A stretch of 64,000 bases of DNA from Ensifer adhaerens (GTDB taxonomy: Bacteria > Pseudomonadota > Alphaproteobacteria > Rhizobiales > Rhizobiaceae). Below, one piece after another: positions 24,739 to 34,411 of this stretch (positions are counted from its first letter, which is position 1; every line of letters begins with the position of its first letter). The notes beneath the pieces are model-generated. The model had not been told where the DNA came from. It saw nothing but the letters and a program-made list of their open reading frames with translations, and did not search any database. A program made the translations under genes and the position numbers. Where the stretch lies: the NCBI RefSeq assembly GCF_000697965.2, contig NZ_CP015880.1, positions 3,172,001-3,236,000 of the forward strand, written 5' to 3'.

Positions 24739-25784
24739 ACACCCGCGGGATCGCACGTCTGGTCACGGCCGCGCTCGTCGTCACGGCGCTTTCTGCAACG
24801 ATCGCCGCGGCGCAGTCGCCCCTCGGCATCGGCACGGCCGAGCCCGCGTTCAAGACGACCGGTTTTCTCGGCGGCTTCTTCGCCTGGATCAACATGGAGC
24901 AGCAGGGCTTCTACCGGCTGATGACCAATGCGCTGAAGGGGATGCGTGAGAACCCCTGGCAGCTCTGGTCGCTGGTCGGCCTGTCCTTCACCTATGGCGT
25001 GTTGCATGCCGCCGGCCCCGGCCACGGCAAGGCGGTGATCTCGTCCTACATGATCGCCAACGAGACGGAACTGAAGCGCGGCGTGCTGCTCTCCTTCCTG
25101 TCCTCGCTGCTGCAGGGCGTGGTCGCGATCCTCCTGATCGGCGCCGTTTACCTCATCCTGCGCGGTACCTCGATCAGCATGACCAGCGCCACGCGCTGGC
25201 TGGAGATCGCAAGTTACGCGCTGATCGCCGCCTTCGGCGGCTGGCTTCTCCTGCGCAAGCTACGGCAGATGCTGCGTCCGGTTGCCTTGGCTTCCGTTGC
25301 CGGCGGCGGGCACGTCCAGCTCGCGGACGATCACCATCATGATCATCATGATCATCATCATAGCCACCATCATGATCACCACGGGCACAGCCATGGCCCG
25401 GGCGAGGTCTGCTCGAGCTGTGGCCATGCGCATGCGCCCGACCCGTCGATGCTGAAAGGGGATCGTTTTGCGCTCCGCGAAGCTTGGTCGGCAGTCATCG
25501 CCGTCGGCCTGCGCCCGTGCTCCGGCGCACTCATCGTGCTGTCCTTCGCACTCCTGAACGGGCTTTACCTCGGCGGCGTGCTTTCGGTCTTCGCCATGTC
25601 GATCGGTACGGCGATCACCGTCTCAATCCTTGCGACCATGGCCGTCACCGCAAAGGGCGTTGCGCTGCGCTATGCGGCAAACGGCGCGGCGGCTGCCCGG
25701 ATCTCGAACGGCATCGAGATCGCCGGCGCTGCCCTGGTTCTGTTGCTGGGATTGGCGCTGCTCGGCGCGGCTCTGCAGAGCTGA
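24732..25784 (+). CDS. NicO/RcnA-family nickel-cobalt transporter with histidine-rich loop
   Basis: 350 residues. Signal-like first segment, then about six membrane helices. The NicO motifs LHAAGPGHGKAVISSY and VGLRPCSGALIVL are present. A cytoplasmic or periplasmic loop at about residues 196-228 is packed with His and Asp, followed by CSSCGHAH. Members such as RcnA export nickel and cobalt. It overlaps the DUF1007 gene by seven bases. No RcnR-like regulator or metal riboswitch was seen in the short upstream gap. Confidence 0.88.
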   Translation: MLNTRGIARLVTAALVVTALSATIAAAQSPLGIGTAEPAFKTTGFLGGFFAWINMEQQGFYRLMTNALKGMRENPWQLWSLVGLSFTYGVLHAAGPGHGKAVISSYMIANETELKRGVLLSFLSSLLQGVVAILLIGAVYLILRGTSISMTSATRWLEIASYALIAAFGGWLLLRKLRQMLRPVALASVAGGGHVQLADDHHHDHHDHHHSHHHDHHGHSHGPGEVCSSCGHAHAPDPSMLKGDRFALREAWSAVIAVGLRPCSGALIVLSFALLNGLYLGGVLSVFAMSIGTAITVSILATMAVTAKGVALRYAANGAAAARISNGIEIAGAALVLLLGLALLGAALQS

Positions 25785-25806
25785 CGCACGCGGCCTGATC
25801 GGGCCG

Positions 25807-26013
25807 TCAGAGCCCGCGCTTGCGCTGGTAGCGGGCGCGCAGCCAGAAGAGCAGGAAGAAGCCGAGCACGAAGATCACGCCGAAGGCGGCAGCAAGCCAG
25901 GGCGAGATATCGCCGAGCTTGAGCATGATCGACGGCAGGACGAAGAAGCCGAGACCGGCGACGACGAGAATGATCGCAGCGGCGATCGCCGGTGACTTTT
26001 CCTTGTTCTGCAT
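25807..26013 (-). CDS. Small two-helix membrane protein, unknown function
   Basis: 68 residues: MQNKEKSPAIAAAIILVVAG, two hydrophobic helices (about 9-30 and 38-57), and a basic tail RARYQRKRGL. GGGAAG precedes the ATG at a normal distance. The clean two-helix layout and codon use favour a real gene. I do not recognise a family with a known role. It converges on the NicO gene and lies downstream of the GNAT gene on the same strand. Confidence 0.65.
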   Translation of the reverse strand: MQNKEKSPAIAAAIILVVAGLGFFVLPSIMLKLGDISPWLAAAFGVIFVLGFFLLFWLRARYQRKRGL

Positions 26014-26055
26014 GACTTCCCTGTTGTTGTCTGCTGCGGCTTAAGCAGCCAGCGC

Positions 26056-26751
26056 CTATTTCGACGCCTGCAGCTCCAGATCCGAGCGTATATCTTCAAG
26101 CCGCCGCTTCTGGCGACCGTCTTCATCGAAATTATCAGCTGCAAGCCAGGTTTCGAATGCGGCATTGAGCAGCGGCCATTCGCTGTCGATCATCGAAAAC
26201 CAGGCCGTATCACGGTTGCCGCCCTTGGATATCATGTGCTGGCGGAAGATGCCCTCGAAGGTAAACCCGAGCCGGGCGGCGGTCTTGCGGCTCGCCATGT
26301 TCTCGCTATGGCATTTCCACTCGTAGCGGCGATAGCCGAGATCCTCGAAGGCGTGCTTCGCCATCAGGTAATGCACTTCGGTCGAGAGCGGCGAGCGGGC
26401 CATGGCGGCGCCGTGTGCCACGGAGCCGACTTCGACGACGCCGTTGGCGGGATCGGCACGCATGTAATTGGCCATGCCGACGACGATGCCGGTCGCCTTG
26501 TCGCGGAAGACCTCTGTAACCCAGCCGGATTTCTCCTGCGCCGCCGTCAGCCAGGCATCGAAAGCGTCGATATCCCTAAAATCCGGCTGCGTGAAGTATT
26601 TGAGCAGCGGGTTGATCGCCATACCGCCGAGGCCTTCCCAGAGGTCCTGCAGATGCCGGTCGCGCTCATAGGCCTCGAGCTTGACGAAACGCCCTTCGAG
26701 CGCGACGCCCTTCGGCGCCGGGCACCCTTTCCAGTTCTTCAGATCCTGCAT
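26056..26751 (-). CDS. GNAT-family acetyltransferase (RimJ/RimL type)
   Basis: 231 residues from the ATG at 26751, chosen for GGAGG eight bases upstream; an ATG six codons earlier precedes that site. VALEGRFVKLEAYERDRHLQDL and EVHYLMAKHAFEDLGYRRYEWKC, then NMASRKTAARLGFTFEGIFRQH, are typical of the RimJ/RimL subgroup that acetylates protein N-termini or small molecules. Substrate unknown. It sits 43 bases upstream of the small membrane protein gene and may be co-transcribed with it. Confidence 0.85.
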   Translation of the reverse strand: MQDLKNWKGCPAPKGVALEGRFVKLEAYERDRHLQDLWEGLGGMAINPLLKYFTQPDFRDIDAFDAWLTAAQEKSGWVTEVFRDKATGIVVGMANYMRADPANGVVEVGSVAHGAAMARSPLSTEVHYLMAKHAFEDLGYRRYEWKCHSENMASRKTAARLGFTFEGIFRQHMISKGGNRDTAWFSMIDSEWPLLNAAFETWLAADNFDEDGRQKRRLEDIRSDLELQASK

Positions 26752-26871
26752 CGGCCGCTCCTCCTTCATCCCTGCCCTTCGGCATAGGCCAGAGTGGCGG
26801 CCGACACAAATTCAAACTGGTGATGAACCCTGTTCGAACCGGTGATGAAACCATGCCCCCCGAACGGTATC

Positions 26872-27585
26872 CTACGCGGTGGCCGGCACCTTGGCGGCCG
26901 AGACCGTCGCCTCGATGTGATCGACGAGCGCGTCGGGAAGTCCGAGGCGTCCGGCGAGCAGGTCGAGATAGCCGCGCTCCGCACGGGTTTCCGGCTCGAT
27001 CGTCAGGCGCGACGCGGTGTAGATCTCCACGCGCTCCTCTTCGGTCTTTGCCGCGCCGACGATCGCGTCGATATCGACCGGGTTGGCAAGCTCGCCTTCG
27101 AGGAAGGCCGCGGCATCGGCCGAAAGGCCCGAGACCGACAACTTGTCCATAATGTGCTGGCGCTCGGCCTCGTCGATATGGCCGTCGGCACGCGAAGCGG
27201 CGATCATTGCGCGCACGAGAGTCAGCGCAAAATCATGGCTGACGGCTTCCGGAGCAGAGGCGAAGCCGGAATCGGCCGGCGGCGGCAGAAGTTCCGGCTC
27301 GCCCTTGGCAACCGTTGCACCGCCCGGCGTATTGCCGGCCTGATAATTCTTGTAGGCTTGGTAGCCGAGACCGGCGATCGCCGCGAGACCGCCAAGCACG
27401 GCGGCGTTGCCGGCCAGCTGACGACCCGACTTGGTGCCGAGCAGAACAGCGGCAATGGCGCCGCTCGCCAGTGGATTGTCCTTGGCAAGCTGCGTCGCCT
27501 GGGTCGCGCGATCGCGCACCGTGCCGCCGGCACCGGGCACCTGCGATCCCAGAAACTGATCCAGCAATTTCTTCGCGTCGAACAT
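26872..27585 (-). CDS. DUF533 / TerB-like protein
   Basis: 237 residues. The N-terminus MFDAKKLLDQFLGSQV is followed by a glycine/alanine-rich hydrophobic stretch (LLGTKSGRQLAGNAAVLGGL) and a C-terminal helical domain (LVRAMIAASRADGHIDEAE, ending AERGYLDLLAGRLGLPDALVDHI) that matches the TerB/DUF533 (YebE-like) fold. The DGHIDEAE segment is the acidic motif typical of the domain and may bind a divalent cation. Physiological role unknown. It stands alone between the GNAT and eda genes. Confidence 0.82.
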   Translation of the reverse strand: MFDAKKLLDQFLGSQVPGAGGTVRDRATQATQLAKDNPLASGAIAAVLLGTKSGRQLAGNAAVLGGLAAIAGLGYQAYKNYQAGNTPGGATVAKGEPELLPPPADSGFASAPEAVSHDFALTLVRAMIAASRADGHIDEAERQHIMDKLSVSGLSADAAAFLEGELANPVDIDAIVGAAKTEEERVEIYTASRLTIEPETRAERGYLDLLAGRLGLPDALVDHIEATVSAAKVPATA

Positions 27586-27734
27586 CGGGTTTCGCTCCTT
27601 GTCGGTTCCGGGCGGTTGAAGGCGAGCTCAAGGGTGCGCCGCCCGCGCGCCCGTCGCTGAATGGATTGAGACATAGGAACGTTGCAGGGAAAATACAAAT
27701 TCGCGCCAGAGGCGAGCGACGCCGTACAGCCAAA

Positions 27735-27767
27735 GAAAAAGGCCGGGCTCTCCACCCGGCCTTTCAA
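27735..27767 (-). terminator. Rho-independent terminator of eda
   Basis: AAAGGCCGGG (27738-27747) pairs with CCCGGCCTTT (27755-27764) around a short loop. On the minus strand it runs into TTTTTCTTTGG, 30 bases after the eda stop. The A-run on the other side makes it possibly bidirectional. Confidence 0.8.
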
Positions 27768-27792
27768 AAAAACGGAAGGCGTTGCTTGCCGC

Positions 27793-28431
27793 TCAGCCCT
27801 TGAGCACGAAGGCTTCTGCCGCAAGCTTGGTGATGCCGGCCCAGTCGCCCTTGGCAACCAGTTCCTTCGGCGCAACCCAGGAGCCGCCGACACAAACGAC
27901 GTTGGGCAGCGTCAGATAGTCGCGCGCATTGGCAAGGGAAATGCCGCCCGTCGGGCAGAAGAGCGTGCCGGCAAGCGGCGAGGACAGCGACTTGAGGTAG
28001 GCGGCGCCGCCGGCCTGCTCGGCCGGGAAGAACTTCATGACGTCGTAGCCTTCTTCACGCAGACCCATGACTTCGCTCGCCGTCGCCGCACCCGGCAAAA
28101 GCGGCACCTCGTGGTCGTTGGCCACATCGATCAGTTCCTGCGTCGTGCCGGGGCTGACGATGAACTTCGAGCCGGCTTCGACCGCGGCTTCGAACTGGGC
28201 GGCGTTGAGGATCGTACCGGCGCCGGCAACAGCGCCTTCGACTTCGTTGGCAACGGCGCGGATCGCTTCGAGTGCGGCCGGCGTGCGCAACGTGATCTCG
28301 ATCGCCTTCAACCCGCCGGCAACGAGCGCGCGCGCCAGGGGAACGGCGGTCGCCACGTCGTCGATCACCAGCACCGGAACAACCGGCGCCAGTTTGAGGG
28401 TTGAAAGAAGCCTGTCGGATTTCGCGCTCAT
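27793..28431 (-). CDS. eda: 2-dehydro-3-deoxy-phosphogluconate (KDPG) aldolase
   Basis: 212 residues from the ATG at 28431, with AAGGA upstream; an open frame extends further but lacks such a site. Class I aldolase of the Entner-Doudoroff pathway: Glu45 in KAIEITLRT and Schiff-base Lys133 in [11 protein letters not shown] are both present, plus CPTGGI. It splits KDPG into pyruvate and glyceraldehyde 3-phosphate. Gene stands alone with its own terminator and is divergent from the CYTH/CHAD operon. I recall a second eda-like gene in S. meliloti at a similar place. Confidence 0.93.
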   Translation of the reverse strand: MSAKSDRLLSTLKLAPVVPVLVIDDVATAVPLARALVAGGLKAIEITLRTPAALEAIRAVANEVEGAVAGAGTILNAAQFEAAVEAGSKFIVSPGTTQELIDVANDHEVPLLPGAATASEVMGLREEGYDVMKFFPAEQAGGAAYLKSLSSPLAGTLFCPTGGISLANARDYLTLPNVVCVGGSWVAPKELVAKGDWAGITKLAAEAFVLKG

Positions 28432-28631
28432 GCCGATCGTCCTTTTTAAAACGATTGAATATGCCCTCCGCATACTCCCCCGGCCACCGGTTGTCGAGAC
28501 CCAAGGCGGCGGGAGCGCGGCTTTCGCATGTAAGGCAACGGTAATATGCAACTTGCGACAAAGAGATGACTTGAGCCTTTGCGTGAAAGCGATAGGTTGA
28601 AACTGCGGGCCCCCGAAATGGCGGATTTTCC

Positions 28632-29105
28632 ATGGCGAAGGAAATAGAGCGCAAGTTTCTCGTCGCTTCCGATGGATGGCGAGAGCGTGCGGACAAGGGC
28701 ATTGACCTCAGGCAGGCCTATGTCGTGACCATGGACGACCGCTCGCTGCGCGTGCGCATCCACGGCGACAAATGGGCGCGGCTGACCATCAAGATCGGCA
28801 AGTCGGCACTGGTCAGAAACGAATACGAGTACGACCTGCCGATGGACGATGCCCGCGAGATGCTGACCCAGGCGGTCGGGATCGTCATCGAGAAGAGGCG
28901 CTACCGGGTGCCGCACAAGGGGTTCACCTGGGAAGTCGACGTCTATGGAGGCGCGCTCAAAGGCCTCGTCGTTGCGGAAGTCGAGATGAAGCGCGAGACC
29001 GACATGCCGGCGCTGCCCGATTGGGTCGGGCAGGAAATCACGGGCGATCGCCGCTACTCCAACCAGTCCCTCGCCACAGAAGGACTGACGGAACCGCAAC
29101 CATGA
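28632..29105 (+). CDS. CYTH-domain triphosphatase
   Basis: 157 residues. The ExExK motif EIERK is at residues 4-8, followed by the alternating charged strands of the triphosphate tunnel ([20 protein letters not shown], then [18 protein letters not shown] and VAEVEMK). CYTH enzymes hydrolyse inorganic triphosphate, thiamine triphosphate or, in some bacteria, make cAMP; this short single-domain form is usually a triphosphatase. The stop overlaps the start of the CHAD gene (ATGA), so a two-gene polyphosphate-related operon is likely. Confidence 0.88.
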   Translation: MAKEIERKFLVASDGWRERADKGIDLRQAYVVTMDDRSLRVRIHGDKWARLTIKIGKSALVRNEYEYDLPMDDAREMLTQAVGIVIEKRRYRVPHKGFTWEVDVYGGALKGLVVAEVEMKRETDMPALPDWVGQEITGDRRYSNQSLATEGLTEPQP

Positions 29106-30010
29106 CTTACGCCTTCGAACCTGGACGGCCTTTTTCCGAAGACTTCCGCACGATCGCCGCCGAACAGCTCACACAGGCGGTGATGAAGCTCGAGGATCGG
29201 CCTGACGGGGTGCACGAGGCGATCCACGACGCCCGCAAGAACTTCAAGCGCCTGCGCTCGCTGTACCGTCTCGTCGCAGCGGACGTGCCGCTTTTTCAGA
29301 AGCACGAAAATGCGCGCATCCGCGACATGGCCCGCAACCTCTCAACCGTTCGGGACGCGGCCGCACTGGTCGAGAACGCCCATTACCTCAAGGCAGCCGC
29401 TTGCAACGAGGAGGAAGAACGGGCGCTCGCCCATGTCTGCGAGCGGCTGACGACACGCCGGGACCGCATCACGGCAAGCGCGACCGATATCGAGGACCGC
29501 GTGGCAGCCACCATCGTGCGCTGCGAGCAGGCACTGCAGGCCCTCAGCCAAGTGACATTCGACGATCGACGCCGCAAGACCGCAGACCGGCTGACGAAGG
29601 GATGGCGGCGCACTCTGAGGCGGGCCAAGCGCGCCCGGCAGGCATGCAGCGAGACTTCGGAAGCCCCGGCGTTCCACGAGCTGCGAAAGCGGGCGCAGGA
29701 CTACCGCATGCATCTCGGCTTGATGCACGCGGTCTGGCCTTCCGCCCTGCAGGCCAAGCGCGCCGAGGCTAAAGCGCTGGTCGACACGCTCGGGCACCTC
29801 AACGATCTCGCGGTCATGACCCAGTTGATCAACGAGGATCCGGGGCTTGCCGGTAACAGTCAGGATCAGGCCCACCTCATCGCGGCCGTCATCGACCGAC
29901 AGGGAAGCTTGCGCAAGCACGCTCTTGATCTCGCCGCCGAGGTCTTCCAGGAGGAACCGGACGACGAAAGCCGAACGATCCGGTTGCTCTGGCTCGACGC
30001 CGCGCGCTGA
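29102..30010 (+). CDS. CHAD-domain protein (polyphosphate-associated)
   Basis: 302 residues from the ATG at 29102, which overlaps the CYTH stop by four bases. Conserved histidines and basic residues of the CHAD domain are visible: [21 protein letters not shown] near the start and [19 protein letters not shown] later, then [14 protein letters not shown] helical bundles bind inorganic polyphosphate through these basic residues. In many bacteria CYTH and CHAD are fused in one protein; here they are two coupled genes. No polyphosphate kinase lies in the window. Confidence 0.87.
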   Translation: MTYAFEPGRPFSEDFRTIAAEQLTQAVMKLEDRPDGVHEAIHDARKNFKRLRSLYRLVAADVPLFQKHENARIRDMARNLSTVRDAAALVENAHYLKAAACNEEEERALAHVCERLTTRRDRITASATDIEDRVAATIVRCEQALQALSQVTFDDRRRKTADRLTKGWRRTLRRAKRARQACSETSEAPAFHELRKRAQDYRMHLGLMHAVWPSALQAKRAEAKALVDTLGHLNDLAVMTQLINEDPGLAGNSQDQAHLIAAVIDRQGSLRKHALDLAAEVFQEEPDDESRTIRLLWLDAAR

Positions 30011-30119
30011 TGTTTCGGCGAAATTTCGGCGGGCGGACCGACTGTCCGCGCCGCGACAGAGTGCCCCTGGGCCCCGCCGCGATTGCGCTTGCGGCGCGAA
30101 AGCTGTATTTGCACGGGCC

Positions 30120-31076
30120 ATGACCGACATTTTCACGACCCCGCGCTCTGAGCCCCATGGTGAGACGCATGGCAAGTTTCTGGTGGCCGCGCTCTATCAT
30201 TTCGCACGCTTCCCGCGTTTCTCCGATTTTCGCGAACCGCTGCAGGCCGTCTGCGACGAAAACGGCGTCAAGGGAACGCTGCTTCTGGCGCATGAAGGCA
30301 TCAACGGCACGATCGCCGGCACGGATGCCGGCATCGCCGCGGTGCTCTCGTTCCTGCGCGCGCAGCCCGAATTCGGCGCACTGGAGCACAAGGAAAGCCG
30401 TGCATCGTCCATGCCGTTCCTGCGCATGAAGGTGCGGTTGAAGAAGGAAATCGTCACCATGGGCGTCGAGGATATCGACCCCAACAAGATCGTCGGCACC
30501 TATGTCGATCCGAAGGATTGGAATGCACTGATCTCCGATCCCGAGACGATCGTCATCGATACGCGCAACGACTACGAAACCGCCATCGGCATCTTCAAGG
30601 GTGCGGTCGATCCGAACACCAAAACTTTCCGCGAATTTCCCGATTGGGTGCACAACAACACCGGCCTGCACAACAAGCCGAAGATCGCCATGTACTGCAC
30701 CGGTGGCATCCGCTGCGAGAAGGCGACCGCCTTCATGAAGGAGCAGGGCTTTGATGAGGTGTACCACCTCAAGGGCGGCATCCTGAAATATCTCGAGGAA
30801 GTGCCCCAGGAAGAAAGCCTCTGGGAAGGCGCCTGCTTCGTCTTCGACGATCGCGTCTCCGTCACCCATGGCCTCGAGGAAGGCGAGCACACGCTCTGCC
30901 ACGCCTGCCGCCAGCCGCTGACCAAGGCGGACCTGGCTTCACCGCACCACGAGGACGGCGTCTCCTGCATCCATTGCCACGAGGTCCGCACCGACGAGGA
31001 CCGCGAACGCTACCGCCAGCGCCAGCGGCAGATCGAACTTGCCAAGAAGCGCGGCGAGCGCCACCTCGGTAGCTGA
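30120..31076 (+). CDS. trhO: tRNA uridine(34) hydroxylase TrhO (rhodanese family)
   Basis: 318 residues from the ATG at 30120. An N-terminal acylphosphatase-like domain ([25 protein letters not shown]) is followed by a rhodanese domain with the catalytic loop [11 protein letters not shown] and a C-terminal Cys/His-rich tail ([17 protein letters not shown]). This is the UPF0176/YceA family, shown in E. coli to install ho5U34 in tRNA. The cysteine pairs of the tail may bind zinc. It follows the CHAD gene by 109 bases and may have its own promoter. Confidence 0.9.
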   Translation: MTDIFTTPRSEPHGETHGKFLVAALYHFARFPRFSDFREPLQAVCDENGVKGTLLLAHEGINGTIAGTDAGIAAVLSFLRAQPEFGALEHKESRASSMPFLRMKVRLKKEIVTMGVEDIDPNKIVGTYVDPKDWNALISDPETIVIDTRNDYETAIGIFKGAVDPNTKTFREFPDWVHNNTGLHNKPKIAMYCTGGIRCEKATAFMKEQGFDEVYHLKGGILKYLEEVPQEESLWEGACFVFDDRVSVTHGLEEGEHTLCHACRQPLTKADLASPHHEDGVSCIHCHEVRTDEDRERYRQRQRQIELAKKRGERHLGS

Positions 31077-31120
31077 CATACGCTTGGGCATCCGCCCTTC
31101 GCTTGTGCGAGCGGGAAGCG

Positions 31121-31320
31121 CCCCTCATCCGCCTGCCGGCACCTTCTCCCCGCAGCGGGGCGAAGGGACTTGCGGCACCGCCCCGGCCGACAACGCTAAC
31201 TCCAGCTTACGGCTGCGACTTGCACGCAGTTCCCCGGGTACCGAGAGCTCCGTTCCGCGGCGCCCCAGCGTGGCACGTCCCCTCGCCCCGCTTGCGGGGA
31301 GAGGGTTAGGGTGAGCGGCG
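31121..31320. repeat. RIME-like rhizobial intergenic palindromic repeat, copy 1
   Basis: The left end reads CCCCTCATCCGCCTGCCGGC, then ACCTTCTCCCCGCAGCGGGG; the right end has CCCCTCGCCCCGCTTGCGGGG and GAGAGGGTTAGGGTGAG. The paired hairpins match the rhizobium intergenic mosaic element pattern, and a second copy lies at 38503-38650. It fills the 31077-31339 gap between trhO and the convergent GFA-family gene. Confidence 0.75.
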
Positions 31321-31339
31321 GTTTCACTCGCGAACGCAG

Positions 31340-31747
31340 TCAGCCCGGCAACGCCTCGCATTCCTCAAGTGCCAACGCACTGCGGTCCCATTCATGGCGG
31401 CTGCGGGTGAAAATGGCGTCTGTCGGTCGAAATACCGACGGGTCGTCGAGCGTGCCGGCATAGATCGACACACGCGGATCGTCCGGCGGGCCGGAGCCAT
31501 AAACCTGGCTGCCGCAGGTTTCGCAAAAATAGCGGATCGAAGGATTGCCGTTTTCAGCGCGCGTCTCGTAACCGCGGCCGGTTCCCGACATCGTCACATC
31601 GGCCCGCTCGAAGATCATGTAACAGCAATGACCGGTGCCTGTCGTGCGCTGGCAATCGCGGCAATGGCAGAAACCGGAAAAGAGCGGCTCACGGTTCAGC
31701 TCATACCGGATTGCACCGCAGAGACATCCGCCTTTCAAGACGCTCAT
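31340..31747 (-). CDS. GFA-family (CENP-V-like) zinc-binding protein
   Basis: 135 residues from the ATG at 31747, preceded by AGGAGG; the longer open frame upstream is not used. The zinc ligands of the GFA fold are present: GGCLCGAIRYE, then FCHCRDCQRTTG and YFCETCGSQVYG. The family was named for glutathione-dependent formaldehyde activation, but most members have no proven reaction. It lies just beyond the metQ terminator and seems monocistronic. Confidence 0.87.
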   Translation of the reverse strand: MSVLKGGCLCGAIRYELNREPLFSGFCHCRDCQRTTGTGHCCYMIFERADVTMSGTGRGYETRAENGNPSIRYFCETCGSQVYGSGPPDDPRVSIYAGTLDDPSVFRPTDAIFTRSRHEWDRSALALEECEALPG

Positions 31748-31799
31748 GGTTCGTCCTCCTCGAAGTGCCAGGAGGATAGCCAAGCAAGCCATGCGGTCA

Positions 31800-31836
31800 A
31801 AGAAAAACCGCGCGCCGCAAGTTGCAGCGCGCGGTC
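31800..31836 (-). terminator. Rho-independent terminator of the metNIQ operon
   Basis: ACCGCGCGC (31807-31815) pairs with GCGCGCGGT (31827-31835). On the minus strand the stem is followed by TTTTCTTTGACC, 26 bases after the metQ stop. Confidence 0.8.
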
Positions 31837-31860
31837 CATGTTTCTCTTTACCAGAGACGC

Positions 31861-32637
31861 TTACCAGCTCGGGATCAGCGCGCCCTTGAAGGTGTCGTTG
31901 ATGAAGGCCTTCACCTTTTCGTCGTGGTAGGATTCGACCAGGGTCTTCACCCACGGAGCATCCTTGTCGGCCTTGCGCACGGCAATCACGTTGGCGTAGG
32001 GCGACTTCTCGCCTTCGATCGCGATCGCGTCCTTCTTCGGGTGCAGGCCGGCCTCCATCGCGTAGTTGGTGTTGATGACGGCGGCATCGACGTCCTGCAG
32101 CGAGCGCGGCAGCTGGGCAGCGTCGAGCTCGGCAAACGTGATGTTCTTCGGGTTCTCGGTGATGTCGGCCGGCGTGACCTTGAGGCCGACCTCTTCCTTG
32201 ACCTTGATCAGGCCCTTCGACGCCAGAACCAGCAGCGCGCGGCCGCCATTGGTCGGGTCGTTCGGGATGGCGATCGTGGCGCCGTCCTTGAGCTCGTCGA
32301 GGCTCTTCACCTTCTGCGAATAGACGCCCATCGGGGTGGTGATGGTGGTGCCGACGCTGACGATGTCGAAACCACGATCGGCGATCTGGTTGTCGAGATA
32401 GGGCTGGTGCTGGAACGAGTTGGCGTTGAGGTCGCCGTCAGCCAGAGCCTGGTTCGGGACGACATAGTCGGAGAATTCGAGGATCTCGATATCGAGGCCC
32501 TTGGGAGCTGCGATTTCCTTCACCTTCTCCATGATCTGGGCGTGTTCGCCCGGCGTGACGCCGACCTTGATGGTTTCGGCGAGTGCCGTGCCGGCGGAAA
32601 GAGCGGCAATCGCTGCCGCGATGATAAGCTTCTTCAT
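31861..32637 (-). CDS. metQ: Methionine ABC transporter substrate-binding protein
   Basis: 258 residues from the ATG at 32637, with AGGAG upstream. Signal peptide MKKLIIAAAIAALSAGTALA, cleaved before ETIKVGV; no lipobox Cys, so it is a free periplasmic protein rather than a lipoprotein. NlpA/MetQ family features: GVTPGEHAQIMEKVKEIA, NANSFQHQPYLD, IAIPNDPTNGGRALLVL and AVINTNYAMEAGL. It binds methionine, possibly the D-form or formyl-Met as well. Last gene of metN-metI-metQ, 36 bases after metI. Confidence 0.92.
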   Translation of the reverse strand: MKKLIIAAAIAALSAGTALAETIKVGVTPGEHAQIMEKVKEIAAPKGLDIEILEFSDYVVPNQALADGDLNANSFQHQPYLDNQIADRGFDIVSVGTTITTPMGVYSQKVKSLDELKDGATIAIPNDPTNGGRALLVLASKGLIKVKEEVGLKVTPADITENPKNITFAELDAAQLPRSLQDVDAAVINTNYAMEAGLHPKKDAIAIEGEKSPYANVIAVRKADKDAPWVKTLVESYHDEKVKAFINDTFKGALIPSW

Positions 32638-32673
32638 GGTCGTCTCCTTGTTCACGTTCAGTCTTGGGAGGAA

Positions 32674-33339
32674 TCAGGTCTTGCGGTTTTTCTTGTCGAA
32701 ACGCCGCGCCAGCCCGTCGCCGGCGCTCTGGACGAGCTGCACCAGCACGATCAGCACGATGACGACGACGAGCATCACGTCGGGCATGAAGCGCTGGTAG
32801 CCGTAGCGGATGCCGAGGTCGCCGAGCCCGCCGCCGCCGACGGCACCGACCATCGCCGAATAGCCGATGAGGCTGACGGCGGTCATGGTGAGCGCCAGGG
32901 TCAGCGCGGGCCGCGCTTCGGCGAGCAGCACCTTGAAGACGATCTGCATCGGGGTCGCGCCCATGGCGCGCGCCGCCTCGATCAGGCCCTTGTCGATCTC
33001 GCGGATCGCCGCTTCCACCAGGCGTGCGACAAAGGGAATGGTGGCAATCGTCAAGGGCACAATCGCAGCCTTCGTACCGATGGAGGTGCCGGTGAGCAGT
33101 CGGGTAAACGGAATGATGGCGACGACGAGGATGATGAACGGCGTCGAGCGCGTGGCGTTGACGATCAGCCCGATGATGCGGTTGAGCGTCGGCGCCGGGA
33201 AGAGTTCACCTTTGCCGCTGGTGGCGAGGAAGATGCCGATTGGCCCGCCGATCAGCGAGCCGATCAGGCCGGCGATGGCGACCATGTAAATCGTGTCGAC
33301 CGTGGCCCCGCCGATGCGCAGGAGAATATCAGGCGACAT
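32674..33339 (-). CDS. metI: Methionine ABC transporter permease
   Basis: 221 residues from the ATG at 33339, eleven bases inside the end of metN, with GGAGG as ribosome binding site in the metN coding end. About five membrane segments. The EAA loop is [22 protein letters not shown] and contacts the MetN ATPase. [21 protein letters not shown] and [21 protein letters not shown] are conserved MetI segments. Part of the MetNIQ importer in the inner membrane. Confidence 0.93.
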   Translation of the reverse strand: MSPDILLRIGGATVDTIYMVAIAGLIGSLIGGPIGIFLATSGKGELFPAPTLNRIIGLIVNATRSTPFIILVVAIIPFTRLLTGTSIGTKAAIVPLTIATIPFVARLVEAAIREIDKGLIEAARAMGATPMQIVFKVLLAEARPALTLALTMTAVSLIGYSAMVGAVGGGGLGDLGIRYGYQRFMPDVMLVVVIVLIVLVQLVQSAGDGLARRFDKKNRKT

Positions 33340-34411
33340 AACCGAGCACCTCCGTGACCAGACCGTTTTCGACAAAGAAGCGTTCGGCGCGGCCGGACGT
33401 CTCGGCATCCGCGCCATAGGCGACGACCAGCGAGCCATAGGGCGCGCCGCCGATCTCGTCGATCGTGCCGGCGATGATGTTGACCTCGGCGCCGACAGAC
33501 TTGATCAGCTGCGAGATCAGCGGCTTCTCGGCCGCAGCCCCGAAGAAGGTGAGCCGCACGACGGCGCGATCGCCGGCCGCGGGTGCAGGCTTCAGGGCGC
33601 GGGCGACCGCGTCTGGAAGCTTCGAACCCGGCAGCCCCGAGAGCAGCGCCCGCGTCGTCTCGTGCTTCGGATGGGTGAAGACGTCGAAGGTGTGGCCACG
33701 CTCGACGATGCGGCCATGATCGATGACGGCGACGTCTGAGGTCACCGCCTTCACCACTTCCATCTCGTGAGTGATGAGCAGCACCGTCAGGCCGAGATCG
33801 GCATTGATGCGCTTCAAAAGCTCCAGGATCGACTGGGTCGTTTCCGGATCGAGCGCCGAGGTCGCCTCGTCGGAGAGCAGGAGCTTCGGCTCGGTCGCAA
33901 GCGCCCGGGCGATGCCGATGCGCTGTTTCTGGCCGCCTGAAAGTTCGGCCGGATAGCGCCCGTGCTTATCGGCGAGACCGACGAGATCGAGCAGCGGCCG
34001 AACGCGCTGTTCGATCGCGCGCTTGTCCATGCCGGATATTTCGAGCGGCAGCGCGACGTTTCCGAACACGGTGCGCGAGGACAGCAGGTTGAAGTGCTGG
34101 AAGATCATGCCGACGGAGCGGCGAAGGCTGCGCAGCGCCGCCTCGTCGAGCCCGCCGACATCGACGCCGTCAACCAGCACCTTGCCGCCCGTCGGCTTTT
34201 CGAGCCCGTTGACCAGTCGGATCAGCGTCGACTTGCCAGCGCCGGAGCGGCCGATGATGCCGGTGATCGAACCACGGTCGACGGTCAGCGAGACCTTGTC
34301 GAGCGCAGTGAAGGCGCCGCTGGTGCCGGACGCGGGGAAATGCTTGGAAACGCCGTCGAAGACGACGGCCGCGTCAGCCGATGGCGCGGCGTTTTGGGCG
34401 GAAACGCTCAT
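33329..34411 (-). CDS. metN: Methionine ABC transporter ATP-binding protein
   Basis: 360 residues. Walker [10 protein letters not shown] at 54-62, the Q-loop in MIFQHFNLL, the signature [15 protein letters not shown], Walker [13 protein letters not shown] and the H-loop in LITHEM. After about residue 260 comes a C-terminal NIL regulatory domain ([19 protein letters not shown]), which in E. coli MetN binds methionine and shuts the transporter down. First gene of the operon, overlapping metI. No SAM riboswitch could be recognised upstream. Confidence 0.94.
   Translation of the reverse strand: MSVSAQNAAPSADAAVVFDGVSKHFPASGTSGAFTALDKVSLTVDRGSITGIIGRSGAGKSTLIRLVNGLEKPTGGKVLVDGVDVGGLDEAALRSLRRSVGMIFQHFNLLSSRTVFGNVALPLEISGMDKRAIEQRVRPLLDLVGLADKHGRYPAELSGGQKQRIGIARALATEPKLLLSDEATSALDPETTQSILELLKRINADLGLTVLLITHEMEVVKAVTSDVAVIDHGRIVERGHTFDVFTHPKHETTRALLSGLPGSKLPDAVARALKPAPAAGDRAVVRLTFFGAAAEKPLISQLIKSVGAEVNIIAGTIDEIGGAPYGSLVVAYGADAETSGRAERFFVENGLVTEVLGYVA

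Noticed and set aside
31822-33357. 511-codon plus-strand open frame
   Set aside because: Antisense to metQ and metI; no family resemblance.
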